A DNA stretch of 64,000 nucleotides, from positions 5,480,960-5,544,959 of the forward strand of contig NC_132897.1 of the NCBI RefSeq assembly GCF_030463535.1. Reading direction: 5' to 3'. The notes beneath the pieces were generated by a model. The model searched no databases. It was not told the origin of the DNA and worked only from the letters and a program-made list of their open reading frames with translations. The translations under genes were made by a program, and so were the position numbers. Below, piece after piece: positions 1 through 13,000 of this stretch. The stretch's first letter is position 1. The number at the start of each line of letters is the position of its first letter. Source of the DNA: Salminus brasiliensis. Its lineage: Eukaryota; Chordata; Actinopteri; Characiformes; Bryconidae.

Positions 1-59
1 CCTGAGTTTGAGTTATGGGGTTATTTTCTTTGTTTACAGAGCGGGACTTTACCACTCCC

Positions 60-920
60 GCATGTTTCAGTGCCTGGATTCCAGAATTACAGCAACCCAT
101 TAGTTTCTCCACAGCAACCACCTAGCAACCACTAAACACCACCATAGCAATCACCTTGAAACACTACAGCACCCATCTAAAAAGCACTACAGCACTAGTG
201 GCAACATCATTGCCACTACCGGAGATACCATAGCACCCACTTAGCAACATCATAGCAACCACCTGAAATACAGTAATCCCCCTGTAACACTACAGAAGCC
301 ATTTAGAAAGCATCATTGCCACTACCTGGGATACCACAGCAACATCATAGCATCCACCTGAAACACCACAGCAACCACATAGCATCCGCCTGAAATACAA
401 TGGCAATCACCTTGAAACACTTCTAGATGGGTGCTGTAAGCACTTAGCAACATTGCACTTTCAGAGATACCATAGCACCCACTTAGCAATCACCATACTA
501 ACCACCTGAAATACAGTATAGTAATTACCCTGTAAAACTACAGAAGCCATCTGGGAAGCCTCATTGCCACTACTTGGGATACCCCAGCAACATCATAGCA
601 TCCGCTTGAAACACCACAGCAACATCCTAGCAACATTATAGCATCCGACTGAAATACCATGGCAATCACCTTGAAATACTTCTAGATGAGTGCTGTAAGC
701 ACTTAGCAACATCATTGTCACTACCAGAGATACCATAGCACCCACTTAGCAACATCATAGCAACCACCATACCAACCACCTGAAATACAGTCTGGTAATC
801 ACCCTGTAACACTACAGAAGCCATCTAGAAAGCATCATTGCCACTAACTGGGACACCACGGCAACATCATAGCATCCGCTTGAAACATCACAGCAACCAC
901 ATAGCAATAGCCTAGCAGCT
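60..920. repeat. AGCAACC-type minisatellite, locus 1
   Basis: Degenerate tandem array whose basic phrase is AGCAACCACTTAGCAACACC with variants such as GGGATACCATAGCA. A longer period is visible: the phrase GTGCTGTAAGCACTTAGCAA occurs near 430 and again near 691, so about 260 bp forms a higher-order unit. The same family occurs at 15730-16960 and 40540-40930. Confidence 0.9.
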
Positions 921-1257
921 GTCTGTCTAAGTGTACTCTTACTGTTGCATTAATGCAGTTAAAAGTTCTGCTCAGTCCAGTCACATAGTTACCATTCGGA
1001 AATGGTTATACAAGGGCAGACGTGGTCCAAAAGTTAGAGAAGTAGAACACGGGACCAGAAGGTCACCGGTTCAATCCTCCCTCAGGACCAGCATACAAAG
1101 GCTTGTGCAAGGTGGGTGTGTGTTCTCACTGCTCTAATCTCTAGTCTGACAGTGTGTGTGTGTGCAGCAGTGAAATGAGGAGAAATAAAGGGAGCGTAAA
1201 TTATTAATTTAATCTAATCTTAATCATCTGTTTTTCATCAAACTCAATGACAAAATC

Positions 1258-1352
1258 CATTACATGATGCTGCTCAAGGACCCAACAGTTGCAGCTTAGC
1301 GGGCGCGGGCATTGAACCCACAACCTTGTGATCAATAACCCAGAGCTGTAAT
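1258..1352 (-). mobile_element. tRNA-derived SINE fragment
   Basis: Read on the minus strand it contains a B-box-like GGTTCAATGCC after GATCACAAGGTTGTG. The same reversed phrase (TTGAACCCACAA, GATCAATAACCCAG) recurs at 54484-54555, showing that it is a dispersed element. The body is short and no target-site duplication was resolved. Confidence 0.45.
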
Positions 1353-1602
1353 CGCCAAAGATTTCTAATGTTGAGTTAAACTAACGATTTAAGAGGCTTA
1401 TTACAACCTTTCAATTCAACTTACTTGCATGATTTTGTTTTTCATTACAATTCATGACACGACTTGCCTAGGTGAGTTTACATGAGGTCCATCAGAGGTT
1501 TGTGCAGCGACCATTAAAAGCTTGATGAATTCCAGCAGCAGAACTGGACCAAGAGTCATACAAACACAACCAGGAAAGTTCACCAGCTCAGAATCCACTC
1601 AC

Positions 1603-1671
1603 CCGCTTTGGTAAAAGCTCCTCCTGGGCCAGGAAGCCTGGTTTGTGGACATTGGGGTCATAGTCACCATA
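1603..1671 (-). CDS. nf2: nf2 coding exon 5
   Basis: It encodes residues 150-172 in phase 0, starting [10 protein letters not shown] and ending LLPKR within FERM lobe F2. The acceptor AG is at 1673-1672 and the donor GTGAGT starts at 1602. Confidence 0.95.
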
Positions 1672-4600
1672 CTGAAAAAGAAGCAGAAACAACAAGGCAC
1701 CAAAGTGGCTGTTAAACACATGGATGTTGGGTTATATAAATAATTGGTTATCATTTGCATACTATCGGCACACTCATTCCCTTCTCTCCCTACTCTAATT
1801 AACTTGAGCTTTCTTCTCCTTCCCTCAATCAATGATTTTCACTATATAGTAGATATAACATTCCACTACTCCACACGGTGCTAAACAGCAGGTTCGAGCT
1901 GGACTTTAGCATTAGCCCGTTCAAATCTCAGGGTGTGGATTTTAAGCAAGGTGGTCATCTACTACGGCTTCCTTTGGTCACAGTTTGACTTTAATCTACC
2001 GTAGTAATGGCAGAATAATGGCAGAATGCTGACTGAATGCGGAGTCATAAAAGTAGAGCAAGCAGTCTGCAGATGCATAAACAGGATAACAGCCCTCAAA
2101 AATCAAGCAAATCAAGGCAAAAAAAAAAAAAAAAAAAAAAGAGCCGCCCAGTCTCAACTCCTAAAAGTATTGGACATGGGCTCGATGTGTCCTGATCCTG
2201 GTCTTGGACTCTACTGGTCTTCAGTGCAACACTACCACAAACCAAACACTGCAAATTCCTCAACAAACACCACCGTAACTAAGGCCTGGTGGTGGCAGCA
2301 TCATATTCTTCCTCAGAGGGGACTGGGCCTTCTGTTGAAATGAAAAGGACAGATGGACGGGGCAAAATACAGGGAGACACTTCAGTGATACACTTCACCT
2401 TTCATCTGGACAATAACCCTGAGAAGGAGGCCAAAACAACATGAGTGACTGAACAACAAAAAATGTGAAGGTTCTATAATGAAGGATCAAAACCTAGATC
2501 CTAATGCTATGTAGCAACTCTAAACTCCAAGCTGAGCGCCCGGTCCAGGGCCTGGTCCAGTGCCCAGTCCAGCGCCCGGTCCAATCTTACAAAATTGGCT
2601 GCAACAGCCTGCATTGGCAGGTGCTGCACGGACAGGTCAGCTGTCTGGAGCAGATTCTAGATGCAGCATTTGGAGTCTGTTACTGTGGTCTCTCAACATG
2701 AGGACCAGAAGAAAATGCCATGAGCTTGGAAAATCTGAATAAATGCCCAAACTCAGACACTAAATTCACTGACGTTTCCATCACTTGATACTTTAATAAA
2801 AGGTGAAATGGGAACAGGTGAGTTCTTGCCATCTGCAATTGCAAAAAGCTGGCAGACCGTAGGAGACCACAACAGTGACTGAATGACTATTCAGGAGACA
2901 CAAATGCAGAGGTAGAAGGTACAACTAGACCCTGGGGAGCACATATTTACATTGTTTGTTCCTTGAAAGGCAAAAGCGGCCCTGTATGGTAACCTATTGT
3001 CTGACAGTGCGGGCACGTACAGCTAAAGCGAAATAGGGTTTATTGATCCTGCTGCTGATGGGATGAGTTCTGAAGTACACAGAAGATTCTTCACTACCAA
3101 CCAAACAGCTCAGATCTCACCGACATTGCTTAGCCCTGCAGCGGGAGACTGACCCGAAACATACTGGAAAGTTTGGGCATCACGTCGTCATCAACAACAA
3201 CAACAACAACAACGAAATTCAAAGTAGGAAATCAATTCATACAGAGGCCCCAATTTCACCATTTCACCACTAGTCTTGGGGGGGGGGGCGTTTACTTCCG
3301 CAAAGAATGAGAGAGAAGACGTCCATATGGCCGCTGAGGCGAGGCAGGAGGAGGGCGAACCCTCTGAGCTTGTCTGGAACTGATGATAATAAATGAGTGA
3401 AAAATTTAATAATGATATTAATGATTTTTTATTGATGTATTTCACTAATGATATTTAATGGAAAATTAAATGGAAATGAAAAACGAATGATGATAATTGT
3501 TATTATTATGGTTGTTTTCAGAAAACTCTAACATTAAAATTTATACAGTTTTAGGAAACTAAGAGAACAAGCAAATAAATGCAAATAAATGACTGACATA
3601 ATCTAATCTGACCAAAGATGACCCAAAAAGATGATTAATTTTTTTGTTTTTTGGGGGGGGGGGTCCCAGTAATTATTTCTTAGTCCCTTTTAAAACAGCA
3701 TTCCTGTTTTTAATAAACTTATAAATTATTAAAAAATAATGAGGTTTAAAATAAATAATGAATCAAATAAAAGAACTTACCAAAAGTGAGCCTATAAAAA
3801 GGTATCAGGGGTCCATTTAGGACAATGTGCATATTTATTTTCTATATATTACATTACTTTTAAAATAATAATAAAAAACACATTATATATATATATATAG
3901 AAATCCATTTGGATTATATTGACCCTCTGCAGTCGATATGGGTATTTTCTTAATTGGGTATCTTCTTAATTTCCTCTTTAAAAAGTAACTTGCAGATAAG
4001 AAAATACCCACATGTTTTATATCATAATTGTTCAGAACAATCTCAGCTCTCACTGTAATGAGACCTCATGTGACCTACAGCACTGTGTGAAGAGCTACTC
4101 TCCCCCTAAACCTGAAAAAGTAAAGAAATTCTTCACATTTCCTGTAAAAACCTCCCTTTACTCAAGTAGACGAACTGTTTACCAGAGTCTCAGCTTCACA
4201 AAAGCGGTGGAATGTATGAATAATAATATATTTATGCCAATAATAATTGTAATGCCAGACGACAAGTTTCTAAGTGTCCATTGGTCACTTTCACAAAAGA
4301 CATGGAAGGACGCTTGGATCCACCAGTTAGACATGGCGAGAGGCAGAAGTGAGCCTCATAACTCCGGCTGCGAGTCAGGTATTGATCCGGTAATGAGATT
4401 AAATGAAAAGGGCGGAGTCTACAGATTCAGGAAACGTCCGAACCGTATTTCTGAGCTGCGTTATCCCAGATCTCAACATCTGCAAACACAGACTGCAGCG
4501 TATTCATAGACTCCAAAGGGTTAAACGAGATTTTACTTGGGTCATTAAATATATTAATTAATATATTAATAATTAATATTAGTACACACACAGAGAGAGA

Positions 4601-6240
4601 GAGAGAGAGAGAGGGAATGCTGAAGCTGCTGAGGAGGAGGAGAGTCCTCAGCCATGAACAGAGATGTCTCTCTTCCCACCATGTCTTCGTCCTCTGGTAG
4701 TCTTCCCCTTATCTCCCTTCACCCACTCCCTCCTCCTCCTCCTCCTCCTCCCTCATATTACTCCGCTCCTATCTGCTGTCTGCCCTCCACCTCGCCCCTC
4801 TCCTTCCCCTTCTGCAATCTCAGTCCTCTTGGCCATCCATCAGACCACCACTACCTCGTCACTTGTGGGATTACGGGTGTGAGATGGACAGGGGCAGCCA
4901 CGCTGTTTACACCTTTCTAAGCGGGTAAACAGACAGACTGACCGCCTGGCTGCCCAACCCCTGCCCCTCCTCTAATAAATCAATAGCTACAACGCTTTCT
5001 GCTGCTGGGCCAAATCTAATTGTGAATTGATGGTCAGTCTCAAGTTACTCTTCAGCAGTGGAGACCCCTCCTCCACCTCTCTGTCTAACAACCTTCTAGC
5101 TGTGTGAACTTGACAAATTGCTTTAAAAAAAAAAAAAAAAAAAAAACGAAAGAAATAAAAAAATAAATAAAAACCACTGAAGGAGCTGCTGATCCCTGCC
5201 CAGCTAAAAGAGCAGTGTTTGGGTTTTTAATGTCTGGCCAGTACCCACGGACTCGAGGGAGGGGGTGCGGGGGTCAAAAGCAAGAGACTGAGAGAGAGAA
5301 CATGAGAACAGAGAAGAGAGGAGAAACAGCTGGACTGTTCTTCTGATTGAAGCCTTAAACCACACCACCAGTTTTAGTCGGGGGGGAAGACGACGCAGAA
5401 GAACGGCAGGAAGGATGGAAGAACGTGTGGAAAGCAGGAAGGATGGGAGGAAAGGTTAAAGGAAAGGGAAAAAAGCAAAGAAGCTGGGAGGAAAGGAAAA
5501 GTTAGCAGGAAGGGTGGAATGATGGGATGGAAGAAATGATAGAAGGCGGGTGAAAGGGAGAAAGGAAGGAAGGAAGAAGAAGAAATAGTGGAAGGAGGAG
5601 TAAAGGGAAGAAGGGTGGAGGGAAGGTTGGAGGCAAGAAGGGTGGAAGGAAGGTTGGAGGGAAGGTTGGAGGCAAGAAAGGTGGAAGGAGGAGTAAAGGG
5701 AAGAAGGGTGGAGGCAAGAAAGGTGGAAGGAGGAGTAAAGGGAAGAAGGGTGGAGGGAAGGTTGGAGGCAAGAAGGGTGGAGGGAAGGATAAAGGGAGGA
5801 AGGGTGGAAGGAAGGATAAAGGGAGGAAGGGTGGAAGGAAGGATAAAGGGAGGAAGGAGGGATAAAGGGAAGAAGGGTGGAGGGAGGGATAAAGGAAAGA
5901 ATTGTGGAAGGAGGGGTAAAGGGAAGAAGGGTGGAAGGAGGGATAAAGGGAAGAAGGGTGGAGGGAGGGATAAAGGAAAGAAGGGTGGAAGGAGGGGTTA
6001 AGGGAAGAAGGGTGGAAGGAGGGGTTAAGGGAAGAAGGGTGGAAGGAGGGGTTAAGGGAAGCAGGGTGGAAGGAGGGGTGAAGGGAAGCAGGGTGGAAGG
6101 ACTGGGAGCCAAATTACACTCCGTTTGGGAAACACTACAGCTCTACACTACACTACAGCTCTGCCAAATGAGCAAGCTGTAGCTGAACACACTGGAAAGT
6201 GGGAGAGTGTCGGTCGCTGTAACCACAGCCAACAGCACGT

Positions 6241-6274
<34 letters not shown>

Positions 6275-6594
6275 CAGCTGCAGAATCTCCAGCGCTAGCG
6301 AGTGGACATAAGGATGGAATTAAGGAAGAAGCCTTTACTTCAGGCAACACCACCAGCTGAACACGAACGGGCTTCCTAAATAATTAAAGTTCTCACCCCT
6401 TTACGGCATCAGCGATCAGGCTAATGTCGTAGCTTAGTAGCTGCCCATACGGTTAGCGGTTATATACACTGTTGTATCTATTTAAAAAAGACTGACTATT
6501 CAGATTTCAGCATGGTTGAGAGCATGGAGAGAGAGAAACCGTTGTGAGAGCTGTCTGATTGAAGGCTTAAACACTTAGGCCTGGTCTGAGAACA

Positions 6595-6677
<83 letters not shown>

Positions 6678-8207
6678 AAGAAAGCGAGAGTGAAAATTGG
6701 CACAAGGTGATGCACGTAAAGTTAATAAGGCGGCTGCTTCTGGAGGCCTTCGGCTGTCAATCAGACTGACAACTGGTGAGTAAAACTCATTCGTGTCCAC
6801 GCTGGACGCCGCAGAGGAGTGATGTGAACCTTGGGAGGAGGTGAGAAGTGTAAGACAGAACTGGCATCTGTCAGAGAGACAGAGAGAGAGCGCGGGAGTG
6901 ACCGAGCACGGGAGGGAGTTCTACAGCAGTTCTATGTGAGCACTGACCTTGGCCTGGACGGCGTACGAGGCCAGCAGCACTGAGGCCTCGGGAGGACAGT
7001 AGACCTCCTCTTCCAGGATCTTCTTTTTGACCTGTAGGGGTTCAGGAAACACAGGAGAGACATGAAAAAAGGGGATACACACTCACACACAGGGAGGAAG
7101 TTGGGTGCCCAGCACCCAGTCATTGGTTCTGACCCAGTCATCTAACCTCAATCAGTTTGAGGCATGCCTGCGAAAACAGCAAGGCCAGTTGTGCTCTCTC
7201 TGGCTCTGGCTGCTGATGGCAGGCAGCATGACCCAGGATCTGAAGCAGCGATTTTACCTTTGAGAGCTCGTGGCTAACTTGCTGCTTAATGTATCCACCC
7301 CTTGACAGATGCCACTGTAGATGAAGATGGTCAATGTGCTTCACTTCACTGGTCAGTGGAGCTAACGGTATGGCAGATTGGTGACAAATCAGGTTGACAT
7401 ATTAGGTGCACATAGAAAGCATAGGAAATAATGAGGGAACAGGTCACACCTGGCCACGAAACTGCTCATCAGTTAGCTGTCCAATTACTTTTGCCACTGT
7501 GAAAAGACTGTTTACGTAAAATTGCTGTAGATCTCAAACATTTTGCTTATAACAATTTTGCCCCGTCCAAATACTTTTTTTTTTTTTTTTTTTTTAAGAG
7601 ATATTACCCAGCCTTACCAACCACTACAAAATCCACAGCAAAGTCATGGTAATATATGGTCAGTGCAACCCAGCCGGTAAGCTTTGAGCTTTCATCTCTG
7701 TGTACTTTTCCTCCCAGACATCATTTCCAGCAAAAAACAGAATATTTCAGCATATTTCTTAAGAGCAGCCAACGTCTCCGAGGTGAAGGAAACACGCTAG
7801 TAGCTGGAAGGCTGCTTATACGAATCCCAGCAGGACTCTGGAGGGAAAGCAGGTAAGCAGGGGCAAACCTGCTCTATATTCAGCTGCAGAAGAAATACTG
7901 CTCATTAAAGCTCTACAATCTGCTCTACAATCTGAACGAATGAACAAATGAACGGCCCTAATGAGGAGCTGGTGAACCAGTCGACTCAGTTAACACAGGA
8001 CTTTGCTATGGAGGGGGGTGCTGGCCCAGTAGCTAGTGTATCAAACTAATGAAAGTCGTGCAAGAAACCAAATCCTGGTTTCCTGAACTGGGAGCCAAAT
8101 TACACTCCGTTTGGGAAACACTACAGCTCTGCCAAATGAGCAAGCTGTAGCTGAACACACCGGCAAGTGGGAGAGTGCCGGTCACTGTAACCGCAGCCAA
8201 CAGCACG

Positions 8208-8262
<55 letters not shown>

Positions 8263-9966
8263 TTATCAGCCGCAGAATCTCCAGCGCTAGCAACAGGGAC
8301 ATAAGGAAGTTCTCACCCCTTCCTCAAACGCAGGGAGACTTTTTGGCATCAGCGATCAGGCTAATGTTGTAGCTTAGTAGCTGCCCATACGGTTAGCGGT
8401 TATACACACTGTTGTATCTATTTAACAAAAGACTGACTATTCAGATTTCAGCATGGTTTGGTCTATTTTTATAGAATTAGTCACAAAGCTTAAAGCTTCA
8501 AATTTGAACACATTATATGGACAAAAGTATTGGGACACCTGCTTGTTAGTTGTTTCTTCCACAAAAAAATAAAAGTAAAAATAACTAAATAAATAAAATT
8601 GGATGGAGACCAAGAAAGAATTTCTACTAGATGATGAAGTATTGCTGTGAGGATTTCATTATTTGATTGCATTGAACAACAAAAGTGATGTCTGATGTTG
8701 GAGGATTACCATCCCACCTCATCCCAAACATATAGGATAGAGCTCAGCTCAATGATTGGGGAGGGGGGAGAGGGGGATTTATACCCCTATAGCCCACACC
8801 TGGCATTTGGCATGGTGTCAAGAAGTTTTTCTGCTCTATAGAGTCATATTCTATTGCCAGAGAAGAGACAAGCTGGTGCACATCTGTCTCAGCAATGGGT
8901 GCAACTTGAGAAGATAGAAGCAGTATGAGAAGAAGCAAAGGCATGCTAGCCTTCATCCTCTCAGCACTGGTGGCACTGCGTGTTTGGGGTGTCCCAGTTA
9001 CTGAATAGGAATTAGAAATGGGAAATGAAATTGGGGAGGTCGAGTACATCTGGGGTAAGAAAAAAAAAAGTAGTGTGCACTTGTTTGGTTGGTTTTTTGT
9101 TGTTGTGGTGCTGAATCATTACTTTAAGTGCCTTCAAATAGCTTAATTTGTGCAATTCACCATGCCGGCTTTCCCCCGTAAGCCTGGCATTCCTAAAACA
9201 GTCATTACAAAAAAAGGAAACCAAGTACTGGGCTCAAGCACTGGTGGCAGTCCAAGAAGGCTCAGAGTCAAAAGCAGGCTTGACAATCTGCTTTACAAAA
9301 CGAGCCAGCGCACTGAGAGCGGGACACAGGGAAGGGTGGCCGCTCCTGATAAGAGAGGATCCAGGAGAAGGGCTTTTTTTTTTTTTTTTTTAAACTGAAT
9401 CAGCACACGCACGACCGGCTAAACGGCTGCCTGCAGATGAGCACCAGGGCAGGGGTGAGCGAGAACACGCTCTCTATTGGAAAGCCTTTCTCTGAATTCA
9501 TTAACATCCTTCTGGAATTCATTACCTCCCATTTCCGAGCACATTACCATTCTGAACCCGGCGGGACAGCTTCGACCCTCGAATTTAACGGTGCAGATAA
9601 GCCACTTAAACTTCCTTTAGACACGCGCGTCTTGGAGTGCCGGGCCTTTAGAAGAGGGTGAAGGTCCCGGACCTGGCGCTTGCTCATAAAATATGTGGCC
9701 AAAGAGCGTAGCGTGAGGTGGTCAAGCAACACCGTCCTATTCACTGGGCTTCTCAGCTGTCAGTCATGCCAGCAAAGGACTTCTGAACCGGGCGGAATGC
9801 GGAACCGGGATGCTGGATGCTTTTCCGGGCTTCGGGACAGTCTGTGTAGAGGAAGGTGGTATTGACGAACGCTGCCTGATCAATAGGAAAGCTGAGACTG
9901 ACAAACACTTGCTCTCTAGGGAAAGAGAGAGAGCGTAACAGTGGGAGGTATTCCCCTGTGCTCTCA

Positions 9967-10003
<37 letters not shown>

Positions 10004-13000
10004 CATCAATTCCTTGTGGCAGAGCAATGGAACTGTGCCCTGGAACTGTAGAGAGAGCTCAGACTAACTCAAAGCAAATCCTAAAACATTATGGAGCAAT
10101 TTTACCTTAAAACAACTGCTCAATACAATAATCATGAGGATTATTAAGGACTCCACCCTCCCAAGCCACTGCCTGTTCTCACAGCTGCCCAGCAGTAGGA
10201 GGTACAGAAGCTTGAAGACCAGAACCAGTCGGTTAGGAGACAGCTTCCATCCTCAAGCAATTCGTCTGCTGAACGAACAATAGCTTGTGGACTGTGGACC
10301 TCATCTGTATCATCACACCTCCTCCCCATACAAACACACTCTGCACCCTGCACTTACTACTGGAACCCCTATGCACAGTCCCACAGCACCCACAAAGACC
10401 TTTCCCCACCCACCCACACTACACCAGAACTCACATCCATCCAGTGCATTTTGCAGATAATGTAAACATTCAGATTATATATCAAATCTGTACGTTTAAC
10501 TGCTTTAACCAGTGTAATATTGTAAATAGAGAGTGTGTATAGTGTGTGTATATGTATAGTGCAAGTTAATGTGTAAATATTCACTATTTCTATTTTGTAC
10601 CACTGTGAGGGACGATGCACCCAAGTTTTTCCACTCACCTTAACACCTGTGTAATGTGACGGGACAATAAGTGAGCTGAGCTGAGCTGATTCTGATGAGG
10701 ATGCTGATGCTGATGAGGATGCTCCACTGACTTCAATAGGAAGTACAATAGGAGTCCCTGTCTTTCCCACTCCAGGCCACAATACTGCTTCTACACTATG
10801 GGATTTTGGTGGAGTTGCACAAGACCCCTTACCAGAACTGTGTAAGTCACATTAGTGTAAAGCCCTGTAGTATCACTCTACCGCCCCAGTCCACATGCTG
10901 CATACGAATAATAAGCAATTACATATTAGATATTCAAAATAAGTATTTATTATACACTACAAACCTGCATAAAATTGAATGGGAATATCTCCCAACATTC
11001 CCGGAAGCTTGTCCAGCCTGACGACTCTGAAAGAATGCAGCAGTAGGTGGAGCACTGATGGGTCAACGGGTCAACAACCCCATTTTGCAGACCAGATAAA
11101 TCTATACTCGCACAAATCCTCCAGCGCGTCCCCACAGAAGTGTCTGTAAACTTATAATTACCTGTGGGATCGGCTTTTTGAGCGACAGGAGCCTAATGCA
11201 TCTGAAGGCCCCGAGGGACTTTGTGACAAATAAGAAATACATCCACTCCCTTCGTCTCTCTGAAAATGTCTCTTGAAGGCATCGCTGCCCTTAGTGGAGG
11301 TTATCAGGAGCGAAGAGGGCTGGCGACTTCAGGAGGGGTGATGGGGGACTTGCGCAGGTGTGAGAGGAAAGAGAGGAGCAGGAGTTGTCAGATCGTAGAG
11401 TTAGCCTGAAAGCCTCTCAAAAGCCGGAGAGATTTCAGCTTCAGAGAACAGACAATTGAAAGATCTGTCAGTCGAGCTCAGATTACAGAAAGGAACCAGA
11501 GTTCTGGCGTCCTTTTCCGAGCCTACCTACTGTGGCCTCCACGGTGTTTGGGACGGAGACAGATTTTCTTGGGTTTCTTTGCGGTTTTAAATTTGTCTAA
11601 AATAATATACACGTAGTTAAAGAGCAAGAGCACCTTCTTAGACTTCAAGGCACTTCCAGACGTTCCAGAAAAACTTCAGACATCTGTACACCATGTCTAA
11701 AACATCTCCACAAACAGGTTTCCTAAAGACTTCAGAGTTTACCACATCAGGTTAACCAATTTATGGTGAATCTATCCAAAAATATGTCCCAGGTTAACAT
11801 TGTCCACAGTATTGGTTGATAACCCATTACACAGTATTTTGCGTGGTCAAGCATCATATAAAACGTTCACAGATAGAAGTTGGACAATACTAATGAGACA
11901 CTAACTGCTAGAAGTGTTAAGAAACCTCTAGAACACTACTGGTTTTATGGCTGTTGATGTGCAGTGCAGACATTTTGGATTTTGAACTGGGTTGGGTTGG
12001 TGAGGTTCTCCCGACTTTTGCAGAGTAGGAAATCTGACTTGTAGGGACGTTCCACTTGAAATGTCCTACTTGAACTCGAAAGAATCGGTCATTGGAGTTC
12101 AAATAGAACGCAGCCTAAGAGATAGCCCTGATTTCAGGGCTGGACCCCATGTTTGTGAACATGGGGTCCAGAGCTGTGCCAATGAAACTCAAGGAAACCA
12201 TGATAAGGCTGAGGAAAAAAAGAGGAGAACATTAGGACACCACCCCCCCACCCCCACCAAATCAACTGATATGACCATTATGAAGAAGAAACACCATGTC
12301 CAAATGTTTGCGGACACCCTTTTAATGAATGCACACAACTACTGTAGAGAAGTACTATCAATAGAATGGTACTCTCTTGAGCATTAGACCATGAACCTGT
12401 TGGCACCATGCTGCCCAATGCCAGGCCTGGGCTAGAGGGGAATAGAGCCCCCCCAACCTTGAGCTGTGGAACTACTGTCTTCTCTGGAATGATGGATGGT
12501 GCTGCTTCAACCAAAACATTTGGTTGGAGTTGGGGAGTTAGGGATGAGGTGGGGTGGTGATTATCCAACATCCTGACCTCACTTGCGCTTATCTTGTTGC
12601 TGAAAAGAATCAATCAAATCCTCACAGCAATGCTCCCAAACCTAGTAGAAAGCCTTCTTCCTGGACAGAGACGGTTACTTCAACAAAAGGCAGGATCAAC
12701 ACCCTTGATTTCAGGAAAAGAAAAAAAAACAAAAAAAACAACAATGAACCGGTGTCCGAATACTTTTGTCCATGTCGCGTAAAGTGAAAAGTACATGAAA
12801 CTGTTCCAGCACTCAGAGGCAGATCAAGCTAACTGGGTGGAGATGTGCACTGTACTGGCAGAACCCTGCTGTGTTTCAGCTGATCGGACAGCTCTCCAAG
12901 CTTACGACTCACTGGTAAATCTGTGGCACAACCAGAAGAGGAGTTCTGGGCAGTGGTTTAGCGTCCGTTCGGATAACCGGCCGGTTTAACCGCAGTTCAG

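Larger units (their letters stand above)
1..1602 (-). other. nf2 intron 5, partial
   Basis: Intronic sequence 3' of nf2 coding exon 5; nf2 exon 6 is outside the window. It holds the AGCAACC minisatellite (about 60-920), a possible tRNA-derived fragment near 1050-1135 with a B-box-like GGTTCAATCC, and a reversed SINE-like fragment at 1258-1352. No exon was seen in it. Confidence 0.8.
1672..6947 (-). other. nf2 intron 4 (5.3 kb)
   Basis: It holds poly-A runs (2120-2140, 5125-5146), G-runs at 3281-3291 and about 3652-3662, an AT-rich stretch (3420-3900), the 27-bp purine-rich minisatellite (5430-6105), the left copy of a ~400-bp direct repeat (6099-6516) and a long GA microsatellite. The 165-codon open frame at 4012-4509 has no recognisable domain or splice partners. 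Confidence 0.8.

Noticed and set aside
4012..4509. 165-codon open frame in nf2 intron 4
   Set aside because: No recognised domain, base composition like the surrounding intron, and no upstream promoter or splice pattern seen.
5456..6182. Several long open frames on both strands (218 and 137 codons)
   Set aside because: They arise from the 27-bp minisatellite, whose period is a multiple of three.
9150..9398. 82-codon basic open frame ([20 protein letters not shown])
   Set aside because: Ends in a T-run, no family recognised, intronic to nf2; insufficient support for a gene.
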